Positions 15,868-23,496 of a stretch of 40,640 nt of DNA are shown piece after piece. The first letter of the stretch is position 1. Every line of letters starts with the position of its first letter. Below the pieces are notes generated by a model, which saw only the letters and a list, made by a program, of their open reading frames with translations, searched no databases and was not told the origin of the DNA. Source of the DNA: Xanthobacteraceae bacterium (GTDB lineage: Bacteria; Pseudomonadota; Alphaproteobacteria; Rhizobiales; Xanthobacteraceae); NCBI GenBank assembly GCA_019747015.1, contig JAIERI010000028.1, positions 1 through 40,640 on the forward strand. Direction: 5' to 3'. Both the position numbers and the translations under genes were made by a program.

Positions 15868-17277
15868 ATGACTGCTTTGGATGCATCGAAAGATGCTGGA
15901 CTACTGGCTTCGGCCAAGGCCACACGCACGGCACAGGCCGCACAGGTCGCCGATATCGCGGGCCGTCTCGAGCGGCTACCACTGACATCATATCAAAAGG
16001 GGATCTTCGCGATCATTGCGACCGCGTGGTTCTTCGACAGCATGGATCTGGGGGCGCTCACTTTTGTCCTTGGTTCAATCAAGCAGACGTTTCAGCTTTC
16101 CACCGCCGAGGCGGGTTTGCTATCGAGCATGAGTTTCCTCGGCATGTTTCTGGGCGCCGCATCCGCCGGCCTCCTGGCCGACCGTTTCGGCCGCAGCCGT
16201 GTGTTCCAGGTCAGCATGATCTTCTGGGGACTGGGTAGCCTGTTCTGCGGCCTCTCAACCACCGCAACCATGCTGGGTGCATCCCGTCTGCTGCTCGGAT
16301 TCGGCATGGGCATGGAATTTCCAGTGGCCCAATCGATGGTATCCGAAATCATGCCGGCCAAGAATCGCGGCAGATATATCGCCTATCTCGAAGGCTTCTG
16401 GCCCATTGGTTTCATTGCCTCGGGATTGCTGACCTATGTGGTGCTTCAAATCGCCGACTGGCACATGGTGTTTATCCTGCAGGCCATTCCTGCGATCTTC
16501 GTATTGATCGTTCGTCGTTACGTTCCGGAGTCGCCGCGATGGCTTGCTTCGCACGGTCATTCGGATCGTGCAGAATCAGTCATGCAGTGCATCGAAAAGA
16601 AGGTATCCGAACGGCTGGACGGAAAGAAACTGCCGCCGGTCATACCGCAGGCGGTCGTAACATCCGGCAGCATCGGCATCGGAACGCTGTTCTCGGGAAT
16701 TTATGCCAAGCGCACGACCATGTTGTGGACATTGTGGTTCTTTGCATTGATCGGCTTCTATGGTCTGACGACCTGGCTCGGAGCACTCCTGCAAGCCAAG
16801 GGCTTCCCGGTGACGAAGTCGGTTTTCTACACAATCATGATTTCGCTGGCCGGCATTCCGGGCTTCCTGTTCTCCGCATGGCTCGTTGAGGCATGGGGAC
16901 GCAAGGGCACGCTCGTGCTCAACCTGCTGGGCGGCGCGACGGCATGCTACTTCTACGGCGGCGCGACCGATCAGACCCAACTGATCGTGGCAGGGCTGTG
17001 CATGCAGTTCTTCCTGTTCGGCATGTGGTCGGCGCTCTACGCTTATACGCCGGAGCTCTATCCCACGGCGGTGCGGGCAACCGGCACCGGCTTTGCCTCC
17101 GCGTTTGGGCGCATCGGATCGCTGATCGGTCCCTATGTGATCGGTGTGATCTTGCCGACAATGGGGCAGACCGGCGTTTTTGCCCTCGGCGCGGGCGCGT
17201 TTGTGATTGCCGCACTGGCGGTGCTGATCCTGGGTGAGGAAACGAAGGGCCGAACCCTAGAGAGCATTTCGCACTAA
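15868..17277 (+). CDS. MFS transporter, sugar-porter/NiaP-like group
   Basis: The 469-residue product has about 45 cytoplasmic N-terminal residues and 12 predicted membrane helices. The MFS motif between helices 2 and 3 reads GLLADRFGRSRVF and the half-way loop has VPESPRWL. The region before helix 11 has YTPELYPTAVRATGTGFASAFGR, and the protein ends with GEETKGRTLE, the sugar-porter tail. These marks are shared by proton-driven uptake carriers for aromatic or other organic acids and nicotinate as well as sugars, so the substrate is open. GGGGAGG precedes the ATG at good spacing. A strong hairpin follows the stop. A GntR gene lies downstream on the same strand. Confidence 0.92.
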   Translation: MTALDASKDAGLLASAKATRTAQAAQVADIAGRLERLPLTSYQKGIFAIIATAWFFDSMDLGALTFVLGSIKQTFQLSTAEAGLLSSMSFLGMFLGAASAGLLADRFGRSRVFQVSMIFWGLGSLFCGLSTTATMLGASRLLLGFGMGMEFPVAQSMVSEIMPAKNRGRYIAYLEGFWPIGFIASGLLTYVVLQIADWHMVFILQAIPAIFVLIVRRYVPESPRWLASHGHSDRAESVMQCIEKKVSERLDGKKLPPVIPQAVVTSGSIGIGTLFSGIYAKRTTMLWTLWFFALIGFYGLTTWLGALLQAKGFPVTKSVFYTIMISLAGIPGFLFSAWLVEAWGRKGTLVLNLLGGATACYFYGGATDQTQLIVAGLCMQFFLFGMWSALYAYTPELYPTAVRATGTGFASAFGRIGSLIGPYVIGVILPTMGQTGVFALGAGAFVIAALAVLILGEETKGRTLESISH

Positions 17278-17288
17278 GGCCCCGATTG

Positions 17289-17317
17289 CGGGAGGGATGA
17301 CGAATGCATCCCTCCCG
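17289..17317 (+). terminator. Strong hairpin after the MFS gene (terminator-like, no T tract)
   Basis: CGGGAGGGATG and CATCCCTCCCG form a perfect 11-bp stem with a 7-nt loop, starting 12 nt after the transporter stop. No run of T follows, so it may stabilise the 3' end of the mRNA rather than terminate intrinsically. Confidence 0.65.
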
Positions 17318-17404
17318 TCAATTGAACAGGGGTGCATACTTCCCAAGTTATGAATGATTCTATCGATGCAGCTCTCCACGGGCTGTTGCCGCTTGTCCGG
17401 TGAT

Positions 17405-17416
17405 GACATATCTGTC
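17405..17416. promoter_or_regulatory. Candidate autoregulatory operator of the downstream GntR gene
   Basis: GACATATCTGTC is a 12-bp palindrome with 10 of 12 positions symmetric, 40 bp before the regulator start. The core TGACATATC is identical to that upstream of the hydroxylase operon at 21255-21263. Confidence 0.45.
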
Positions 17417-17455
17417 GTGCATCAATGATTTGAAAAGTGCGCATCAAGGGTCTCG

Positions 17456-18220
17456 ATGGCTGAAAACAAGAAGAAAGCCGCCTCGCCGGTCACTGTTCCG
17501 AAAAAGAACAAGCTCCCGAAGCGCGCGGGGTCGACAGCCGGGCCATCGGCCAAGCGGCGGGCCAGAAGCGTGTCGATGTCGCTCGAGGGCGATATTACCC
17601 TGACCGACAAGGCTTACGCCCAGATCGAAGAGCTGATCGTCACACTGCAATTGCCCCCCGGAACTGTTCTGTCCGAGCTGGTGCTCGCGGATCGTCTGGC
17701 GATCGGACGAACGCCGATCCGCGAAGCCCTGCAACGGCTGTCGCGCGACGGTCTGGTCAATATCCTTCCCCGCCGCGGCGTGCTGGTCTCCGATATCGAT
17801 CTGCGGGCGCAATTGCGTCTGCTGGAAGTGCGCCGCGAACTCGAGCGGCTGATGGCGCGTGGCGCCGCTGAACGGGCGACAGACGAAGAACGGGCACAGT
17901 TTGTGGAGATCGCTGCCGGCATGCGCCGCGCAGCGGAAAATAATGACGACATCCTGTTCATGCGGCTGGACCAGCGGTTCAACACGCTGGTGTCACTTGC
18001 GGCCCGCAACGAGTTTGCCAACCGCTCCATAGGGCTGATGAACGGTTTGTCGCGCCGCTTCTGGTATCAGCACTATAAACAGGCCGCCGACCTGCCCTTG
18101 GCAGCCCGGCTGCATGCGAACGTCGCGGAAGCGATTGCGGCACGCAATCCGGACAAGGCGGGTGCAGCATCCGACAAACTGGTTGGATATATCGAAAGTT
18201 TCGCGCGCTCGACGCTCTGA
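17456..18220 (+). CDS. GntR-family regulator, FCD subgroup, with altered metal site and basic N-terminal extension
   Basis: The 254-residue product starts with about 45 Lys/Arg/Pro/Ser-rich residues not usual in the family, then a GntR winged helix containing PGTVLSELVLADRLAIGRTPIREALQRLSRDGLV, then an FCD helical domain. At the first FCD metal motif it reads DQRFNTL, with Asn where His is expected. At the last it has DKLVGYIE, where Lys replaces His. The central His (ARLHANVAEAI) is kept. Metal binding is therefore probably weakened or lost. AAGGG stands before the ATG. It follows the MFS gene on the same strand and is convergent, 4 nt apart, with the alcohol dehydrogenase; shared palindromes suggest that it controls both. 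Confidence 0.9.
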   Translation: MAENKKKAASPVTVPKKNKLPKRAGSTAGPSAKRRARSVSMSLEGDITLTDKAYAQIEELIVTLQLPPGTVLSELVLADRLAIGRTPIREALQRLSRDGLVNILPRRGVLVSDIDLRAQLRLLEVRRELERLMARGAAERATDEERAQFVEIAAGMRRAAENNDDILFMRLDQRFNTLVSLAARNEFANRSIGLMNGLSRRFWYQHYKQAADLPLAARLHANVAEAIAARNPDKAGAASDKLVGYIESFARSTL

Positions 18221-18224
18221 AGAC

Positions 18225-19334
18225 TCAGAACTCAAGCACGGTGCGGATCGACTTTCCTGCCCTCAGATCGTCGAAGCCCTGATTGATCTTGTCGAGCGGC
18301 ATGCGGCCGGTGATCAGTTCATCCAGCTTGAGCTTTCCATCGAGATAGGCCTGCGCCAGCAAAGGAAAGTCGCGGCGCGGCCCTGCACCGCCAGACCTCG
18401 ATCGCCGCAGGCGATTTTCGCCCATCAGCGATCCCCACCGGAAGCCGACATCCTTTGTCACGTCGATCTTGCCAAGCCAGATCACCTGGCCGCCAACGCG
18501 TACCGCCTCCGTGGTCTGCCGGAACGCAATAGGATGACCCGCCGATTCCAGCACCACATCCGCACCGCGTCCATTCGTGGCGGCCTTCACGACGTCAACC
18601 GGATCTTCACGGCTTGCGTTGATGGTCTGCGTCGCGCCGAGCGTTGTCGCCAATGTCAGCTTTTTGTCATCGAGATCGACTGCGATGACCGCCCCCGCGC
18701 CAGCCATTCGTGCCCCCTGCACGGCCGCAAGACCGACAGCCCCGCATCCAATCACCATGACTGTATCGCCGTATTTGATATCAGCGATATTCAAGGCCGC
18801 GCCGACACCCGTCATCACACCGCAGCCGATCAGGCAGGACCGGTCGAACGGAATGTCCTTTGGCACAACGATGGCCTGCTGCTCCGGCACGACACAGATT
18901 TCGGCGAAGGCGCCGAGAAACATCAAATGCGTAAGCGCTTCACCGCCTTGAAGCTCTGCCTTGGATTGCCCGTCGAAATGAAGACCCTTCGGTCCCTCAC
19001 CGAGATAGGTTTCGCACAGGATCGGCTGATCGCGATCACAGTGAAAGCAATGGCCGCAATGCGGATTCCACGACAGGATAACGTGATCTCCGACACGCAC
19101 ATGACGCACCTCGGAGCCGATCTCTTCCACAACGCCTGACGCCTCGTGCCCCAAAATCATCGGCAACGGATAGCGCAGCGAGCCGTCGATCACTTCGAGG
19201 TCGGTATGGCAAAGGCCGGCCGCGCGAACCATGACGACAACATCGCCAGGCGCAGGCGCACGGCGTGAAACCTGCTCGATCGTGAGCGGTGCTCCGCTCT
19301 GGCGCAGCACCGCCGCACGGTAGTTCAATCCCAT
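18225..19334 (-). CDS. Zinc-dependent alcohol dehydrogenase (MDR superfamily)
   Basis: The product is about 369 residues. ATG 19334 (MGLNYRAAVL) is preferred to the track's 19430, whose extra N-terminal part overlaps the upstream gene. The catalytic zinc ligands are C42 in GLCHTD and H63 in LGHEASG, with a third Cys in LIGCGVMTG. The structural-zinc cluster C-x2-C-x2-C-x7-C is complete (CGHCFHC...C). The NAD site is VIGCGAVGLAAVQGA, followed by VDLDDKK whose Asp favours NAD over NADP. The form resembles the class III/aryl-alcohol branch. It is the last gene of the operon headed by a membrane hydroxylase, so it may oxidise the alcohol that the hydroxylase makes; this is inference. Confidence 0.92.
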   Translation of the reverse strand: MGLNYRAAVLRQSGAPLTIEQVSRRAPAPGDVVVMVRAAGLCHTDLEVIDGSLRYPLPMILGHEASGVVEEIGSEVRHVRVGDHVILSWNPHCGHCFHCDRDQPILCETYLGEGPKGLHFDGQSKAELQGGEALTHLMFLGAFAEICVVPEQQAIVVPKDIPFDRSCLIGCGVMTGVGAALNIADIKYGDTVMVIGCGAVGLAAVQGARMAGAGAVIAVDLDDKKLTLATTLGATQTINASREDPVDVVKAATNGRGADVVLESAGHPIAFRQTTEAVRVGGQVIWLGKIDVTKDVGFRWGSLMGENRLRRSRSGGAGPRRDFPLLAQAYLDGKLKLDELITGRMPLDKINQGFDDLRAGKSIRTVLEF

Positions 19335-19363
19335 TTTACGAACGCTTTCCGGCTGAGTGCGCG

Positions 19364-19672
19364 TCAGGCCGCACGATTTGCGCGCAGCGCTGCAATGGCC
19401 GCTTCGATATCGGCGCTCGTCATTTGCCACTCATTGTCGAAATTGGCGACGACGCGTTCCATGAAAGGCTCGTACAGGCTCTTCGCCGTGACGATGTCAT
19501 TCAAATGATCGAACAATAGCGCGAATGCCAGTTGCGACGGCTCCGGACCTTCATAGCTCCATTCGAAGCCATACTCGGTCAAGCGAAGCTGGTCGTAATA
19601 TGGCGAAAGCGGCTTTCCATCGACCTGAACGGCAATGCCGTCGATCGTACGGTCCCCGGTATAGGTTTTCAT
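19364..19672 (-). CDS. DUF6166-like small protein
   Basis: The 102-residue product begins MKTYTGDRTIDGIAVQVDG and contains YGFEWSYEGPEPSQLAFALLFDHL, which I recognise as a DUF6166-type pattern from memory. It is soluble and acidic, with no signal or membrane segment. The function of the family is unknown to me. It sits between the small membrane protein and the alcohol dehydrogenase, 29 nt from the latter, and is therefore part of the operon. AGGAACG lies just before the ATG. Confidence 0.8.
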   Translation of the reverse strand: MKTYTGDRTIDGIAVQVDGKPLSPYYDQLRLTEYGFEWSYEGPEPSQLAFALLFDHLNDIVTAKSLYEPFMERVVANFDNEWQMTSADIEAAIAALRANRAA

Positions 19673-19742
19673 TCGTTCCTCCCAGACAACTACTATGGCG
19701 ACGCTTCATGGGCGCCGATAGTTTCTTCTTATTTAGCCTGCG

Positions 19743-19931
19743 TCACTTCAGTGACGTCGCGTTTTTCTTCATCACCTCGGGGAACACCCACATCGCCATG
19801 GTCGCGAACAGACCTAAGAATACCACGGCGTAGCTCGGTCCTTTTTGTCCGATGTGAACCATGAAAATGTAACCGCCGGCGGCTGTCAGCAGACAGGCCA
19901 GTGAGAGCAGAAACTTCACGCGATGGGGCAT
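19743..19931 (-). CDS. Small two-helix membrane protein
   Basis: This 62-residue protein is basic at the start (MPHRVK), with hydrophobic segments at about 7-25 and 33-50 and a Lys-rich tail. A good GGAGAGG ribosome site precedes the ATG, and it lies in line with its neighbours on the same strand, so I take it as real. I know no family. It could be an accessory subunit for the membrane hydroxylase or the larger membrane protein upstream. Confidence 0.65.
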   Translation of the reverse strand: MPHRVKFLLSLACLLTAAGGYIFMVHIGQKGPSYAVVFLGLFATMAMWVFPEVMKKNATSLK

Positions 19932-19974
19932 TGTCCTCTCCTGTCGAATATTCTTCTGGTTGCAACGATGGCCG

Positions 19975-20373
19975 CTACGTCAACAGCGAACGGATCAAGG
20001 GGCCATCGAAGGACGCCAGCAGTCCCAACGCAGCGGCCATTATAATGGCTGCCGCCGCCAGACCCGGCCTTCCATCCTTCCAGCGTCCGGGAAGAGCCTG
20101 AAACGCCTCGGGGATGAACAGGAACAGAATTCCTCCGACGACGACTGTTGTTGTCCAGCGAAGCTGCGCATACGCGAACATCAACGTGCCGGCCATCAGG
20201 GCCAGCCACAATACCGTATTCGCGAGAACGAACAGCGTTGATCTTCCCGGTGCATTTTCCTGCTGCCTGCCAATCGGATACATGCCTGCAAGCTGGAAGA
20301 ATCCAAGACAGCAGACACTCCAGAGCAGAACAAACCACAGAAGCGCGGGCACGTTCGGTTCGATTTGAGTCAT
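19975..20373 (-). CDS. Four-helix membrane protein of unknown function
   Basis: The 132-residue product has hydrophobic segments near 12-32, 49-67, 73-92 and 105-122 and short loops. The stretch GMYPIGRQQENAPGR lies between helices 1 and 2. The track begins four codons earlier; ATG 20373 is preceded by GGAGG at ideal spacing. No catalytic motif is visible and I do not recognise the family. It follows the hydroxylase by 67 nt and precedes the two-helix protein by 43 nt on the same strand. Confidence 0.75.
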   Translation of the reverse strand: MTQIEPNVPALLWFVLLWSVCCLGFFQLAGMYPIGRQQENAPGRSTLFVLANTVLWLALMAGTLMFAYAQLRWTTTVVVGGILFLFIPEAFQALPGRWKDGRPGLAAAAIIMAAALGLLASFDGPLIRSLLT

Positions 20374-20440
20374 GGATCCCTCCAATCAGCGTTTGAACGA
20401 AACGGAAGAACCGGACAATCACGCCCGGTCCTTCGCCATT

Positions 20441-21226
20441 TCATTCCGCCGGAACAGCCGTATGCACCACGCGCGGCGTTTTCGATGTCCGCCGCATGTC
20501 GGTTTTCACGTACTTCGTCTCGTAACCGTTGAAGATATGACCCAGCAGACCACGATTGAGATCGGAAGTGCCGAGCAGATAGTCCATGACCGGGAACGTG
20601 AGATTCATGTTCCGCTCCATCATGATGGACTGGTTGTGATGGGCGGTGTGATGCCGGCGGATGGTGTTGACGAACGGCATGTTGCGCACGAACCAGTTTT
20701 CATCGACGTGACAGCAGAAGTGCATGAACTCGTAAATCAGGTACATCGATGTCGTGGTGGTGATGAGCAGCCATCCCACGTTCGGCGAGATCAGCAGGCC
20801 GCCGATGATGGCGAACGGGATCGACATCAGCGTGAACACGACGAGTGCGTAAGGCGGGAAGAAGGTCACGCGCCAGTCGTGATGGTCGGCGAACCGCATC
20901 TCCTCCTCGGTGAAGAACTGATGATGCATCAGGGTGTGGCGGCTATAGACCGCGCGCATCAGTGGCACGTTCGAGGGCCGGTGCATGACGTAGCGGTGCA
21001 CCGCCCACTCAAAGAAATTGGCGATCAGGAAAACGACCGGCACGGTGAGATATTCCCACCAGGCCACGTCGTGAATGTTGGCCAGGTAAACGTATAGGGC
21101 GGTGACGCCGATCGTGTAGATCAGCACGATATGAAGCCATCCGTTGTACCAGCCGGCGACGCGCTCCCGGTAATTTTCCCGGTATTTACGCTGCCGTTCG
21201 GTCATGTGTGTTGCTGCAAGCTCCAT
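20441..21226 (-). CDS. Membrane fatty-acid hydroxylase/sterol desaturase superfamily di-iron enzyme
   Basis: The product is about 261 residues. ATG 21226 (MELAATHMTE) has GGGAGG upstream; the track's extra 28 residues have no ribosome site. The histidine boxes are complete: HRYVMH (77-82), RHTLMHHQFF (97-102), HFCCHV (169-173) and RRHHTAHHN (192-197). They are set between about four membrane helices, as in non-haem di-iron hydroxylases and desaturases of lipids, sterols and carotenoids. The reaction needs oxygen and electrons, but no reductase or ferredoxin gene is nearby. It is first in a five-gene operon ending with a zinc alcohol dehydrogenase. A TGACATATCA palindrome lies 28 nt upstream. 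Confidence 0.92.
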   Translation of the reverse strand: MELAATHMTERQRKYRENYRERVAGWYNGWLHIVLIYTIGVTALYVYLANIHDVAWWEYLTVPVVFLIANFFEWAVHRYVMHRPSNVPLMRAVYSRHTLMHHQFFTEEEMRFADHHDWRVTFFPPYALVVFTLMSIPFAIIGGLLISPNVGWLLITTTTSMYLIYEFMHFCCHVDENWFVRNMPFVNTIRRHHTAHHNQSIMMERNMNLTFPVMDYLLGTSDLNRGLLGHIFNGYETKYVKTDMRRTSKTPRVVHTAVPAE

Positions 21227-21253
21227 TGCGGACCTCCCTCGGTATTGCTGTAT

Positions 21254-21265
21254 CTGACATATCAG
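21254..21265. promoter_or_regulatory. Candidate operator in front of the hydroxylase operon
   Basis: CTGACATATCAG is a 12-bp palindrome (10 of 12 positions symmetric) 28 bp before the hydroxylase ATG. On the coding strand it reads CTGATATGTCAG and may overlap a weak -10 region, with TTGCGT about 17 bp upstream as a possible -35. It resembles the sites at 15762 and 17405. Confidence 0.5.
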
Positions 21266-21821
21266 TAGCACATCAGATTTAGAACGCAAGACGGCACCCC
21301 CTCGTTCCACGGCGATACGGGGCTATTTCAGGCGGATTCCGGGAGGCTTTTCGGCCGATCACTCATTTCCGGGGGATATCGGGCCGGGCCGGAAATCGCC
21401 AGGCCAAGTGCAGGACACACCTTATAACGGACGAATGACAGGGCCGGGGCATGGAGCTTCAACCTGGTGCGACGCGAAAAATGATGGTCCTGGGAGAGCC
21501 ACCCAAAGCCGGACCGGCTCAGCGGCACCAGGTCAATGCCAGCCAGTTAAGGCCGCAGGCAAAAACCAGCACCATGCCCACCGCCAGATCGATCCTGAGT
21601 GCGCCTTTTGCCATACCGCAAAATTCGGAGATTCGCGCCGCGGAGTCCCGGCCGATATTTGGACAAATTTTCCGGCGGATTCAGGAGTCGTTTACGACTC
21701 GATTCCCCATCAGAATCAGCCCCGCCAAAATTTCATGCAGGCGTCAAATGGCAGTAGACCGATTCGCCCTGGCCGGCCTTAACGGCAACCACCTGCAAGA
21801 TAGCCGGGAAACTTTCAGCAA
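21266..21821. other. Gene-free stretch between the hydroxylase operon and the SsuABC-type importer
   Basis: No convincing gene is present. The track ORFs here (21328, 21408, 21451) have no ribosome site, domain or normal composition. The only structure seen is the 14-nt perfect inverted repeat GAGTCGT-TT-ACGACTC at 21685-21700, about 120 bp beyond the importer's stop. It may be a hairpin or a protein site. The region could also hold the remains of a decayed gene. Confidence 0.6.
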
Positions 21822-22622
21822 CTAGCCGGGCTGCCACTTGAGCAGCCGGGTTTCGACGATGCTGACAACACCGTCGAGAAGCAGCGCGGAAATGGTCAGC
21901 ACCATAATGCCTGCGAACACGGTATTCACGTCGAAAACGCCCTCGGCCTGCAGGATCAGATAGCCGACACCGGCAGATGAGCCGAGATATTCGCCGACCA
22001 CGGCGCCGACGAATGCCATGCCGACGGACGTATGAAGGCTTGAAAAAACCCAGCTTGTCGCCGAGGGCAGATAGACAGTCCGTAGGAGCTGCTTTTTGCT
22101 GGCGCCGAGCATGCGTGCGTTCGCAAGCACGACAGGGCTGACCTCGCGAATGCCCTGATAGACATTGAAAAACACGACGAAGAAAACCAGCGTGACACCG
22201 AGCGCGACTTTCGACCAGATTCCAAGACCGAACCACAGCGAGAAGATCGGCGCGAGGATCACGCGCGGCATGGCATTGAGCGCCTTGATGTAGGGATCGG
22301 ACAGCGCCGAAGCGGTCGGGCTGAGCGCGAACCACAACCCGCAGACCAGCGCCAGACCCGCACCGATCAGGAATCCAAAGATCGTCTCAAGCAACGTGAT
22401 GCCGAGATGATAGAAAATCTCGCCCGACAGCACCCAGTCGATCACGCAGCGAAACACCGCAATGGGCTCGCCAAAGAAGAACTTCGGCAGGATTCCGCTC
22501 TTGGTGAGCCCGTACCAGAGAAGGAGAATGCCGACGAACAGTAGAACCTGAAAGATGCGAAGCGTGCCGCCGGAGCGCGCGGCGAGACCGATCGTCCGAT
22601 TATCCGCGTTTGCTTTGAGCAT
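21822..22622 (-). CDS. NitT/TauT-type ABC importer, permease (SsuC/TauC-like)
   Basis: The 266-residue product has about six membrane helices. The EAA loop, NARMLGASKKQLLRTVYLPSATSW, and the MPRVILAPIFSLWFGLG stretch are typical of the SsuC/TauC permeases. The ATG is preceded by GAAGGGC inside the 3' end of the ATPase gene, which it overlaps by 23 nt. It is the last gene of the operon FAD oxidoreductase, binding protein, ATPase, permease. Confidence 0.93.
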   Translation of the reverse strand: MLKANADNRTIGLAARSGGTLRIFQVLLFVGILLLWYGLTKSGILPKFFFGEPIAVFRCVIDWVLSGEIFYHLGITLLETIFGFLIGAGLALVCGLWFALSPTASALSDPYIKALNAMPRVILAPIFSLWFGLGIWSKVALGVTLVFFVVFFNVYQGIREVSPVVLANARMLGASKKQLLRTVYLPSATSWVFSSLHTSVGMAFVGAVVGEYLGSSAGVGYLILQAEGVFDVNTVFAGIMVLTISALLLDGVVSIVETRLLKWQPG

Positions 22623-23466
22623 AGCCCTTCAAAACCTCTTCTTTCATGACGTCCCAGATCTCACGGTGCAGTTCCATGAATTGCCGGGTGTGCCTGATTT
22701 CGGATACGTCGCGCGGGCGCGGCAGATCGATCTTGAACTCGGCAATGGGATGCGTACCAGGTCCGGCTGACAGGACCACCACACGGTCCGACATCGAGAT
22801 CGCTTCCTCAAGGTCGTGGGTGATGAACAGCACTGACTTTCTGTTGGCCGCCCAAAGCGCCAGCAGTTCGTTTTCCATCAGCACGCGGGTTTGGGCATCG
22901 AGCGCGCTGAACGGCTCGTCGAGCAGCACGATTTTCGGATCGAGCACGAGCATCTGCGCCAGCGACACGCGCTTGCGCATGCCACCGGACAACTGATGCG
23001 GATAACGGTCCTCGAAACCGGCAAGACCGACTTTCTTCAGCCATTCCATCGCACGCTCATGCGCCGTCGATGCGTCGACGCCCCGGTATTCCAGACCGAC
23101 CATGACGTTGCCAAGCGCGGAACGCCACGCCATGAGCGATTCCGCCTGGAACATGTAACCGGCGCTGCTATTTATGCCGCGCAAAGGCTTACCGAAAATC
23201 TCGATCTCGCCTTCGCTCGGACACAGCAGACCAGCTGCGACATTAAGGAGTGTCGACTTTCCGCATCCCGTCGGACCGACGACCGAGACGAATTCTCCGT
23301 CCATCACGTCGAGGGAGACCTTATTCACCGCGGTATAGATCTGGCCGCCCTGCCCTGCCTTGCGCGCAGTGCTGGCGAACCGGCAGGTCACGTTCTTGAA
23401 CGTGACCGCCGGCACCTCAACTATCGGCCTGGCATCGGTCATCATGCCCACTTCCGCGATACCCAT
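22600..23466 (-). CDS. NitT/TauT-type ABC importer, ATP-binding protein (SsuB/TauB-like)
   Basis: The 288-residue product shows all functional motifs: Walker A GPTGCGKST, Q-loop MFQAESLMAWRS, signature LSGGMRKRVSLAQML, Walker B IVLLDEPFSALD and switch FITHDLEEA. The motif set is fully canonical, unlike the ATPase pair encoded at 29512-32086. The Shine-Dalgarno GAGGG lies close to the ATG. The gene follows the binding protein by 30 nt. Confidence 0.94.
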   Translation of the reverse strand: MGIAEVGMMTDARPIVEVPAVTFKNVTCRFASTARKAGQGGQIYTAVNKVSLDVMDGEFVSVVGPTGCGKSTLLNVAAGLLCPSEGEIEIFGKPLRGINSSAGYMFQAESLMAWRSALGNVMVGLEYRGVDASTAHERAMEWLKKVGLAGFEDRYPHQLSGGMRKRVSLAQMLVLDPKIVLLDEPFSALDAQTRVLMENELLALWAANRKSVLFITHDLEEAISMSDRVVVLSAGPGTHPIAEFKIDLPRPRDVSEIRHTRQFMELHREIWDVMKEEVLKGYAQSKRG

Positions 23467-23496
23467 GGTCCCTCACCATACTTTTACATCGCAACG

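Noticed and set aside
17289-17317. Reading the MFS hairpin as a classical intrinsic terminator
   Set aside because: The stem is strong, but no T tract follows on the coding strand, so it is listed only as terminator-like.
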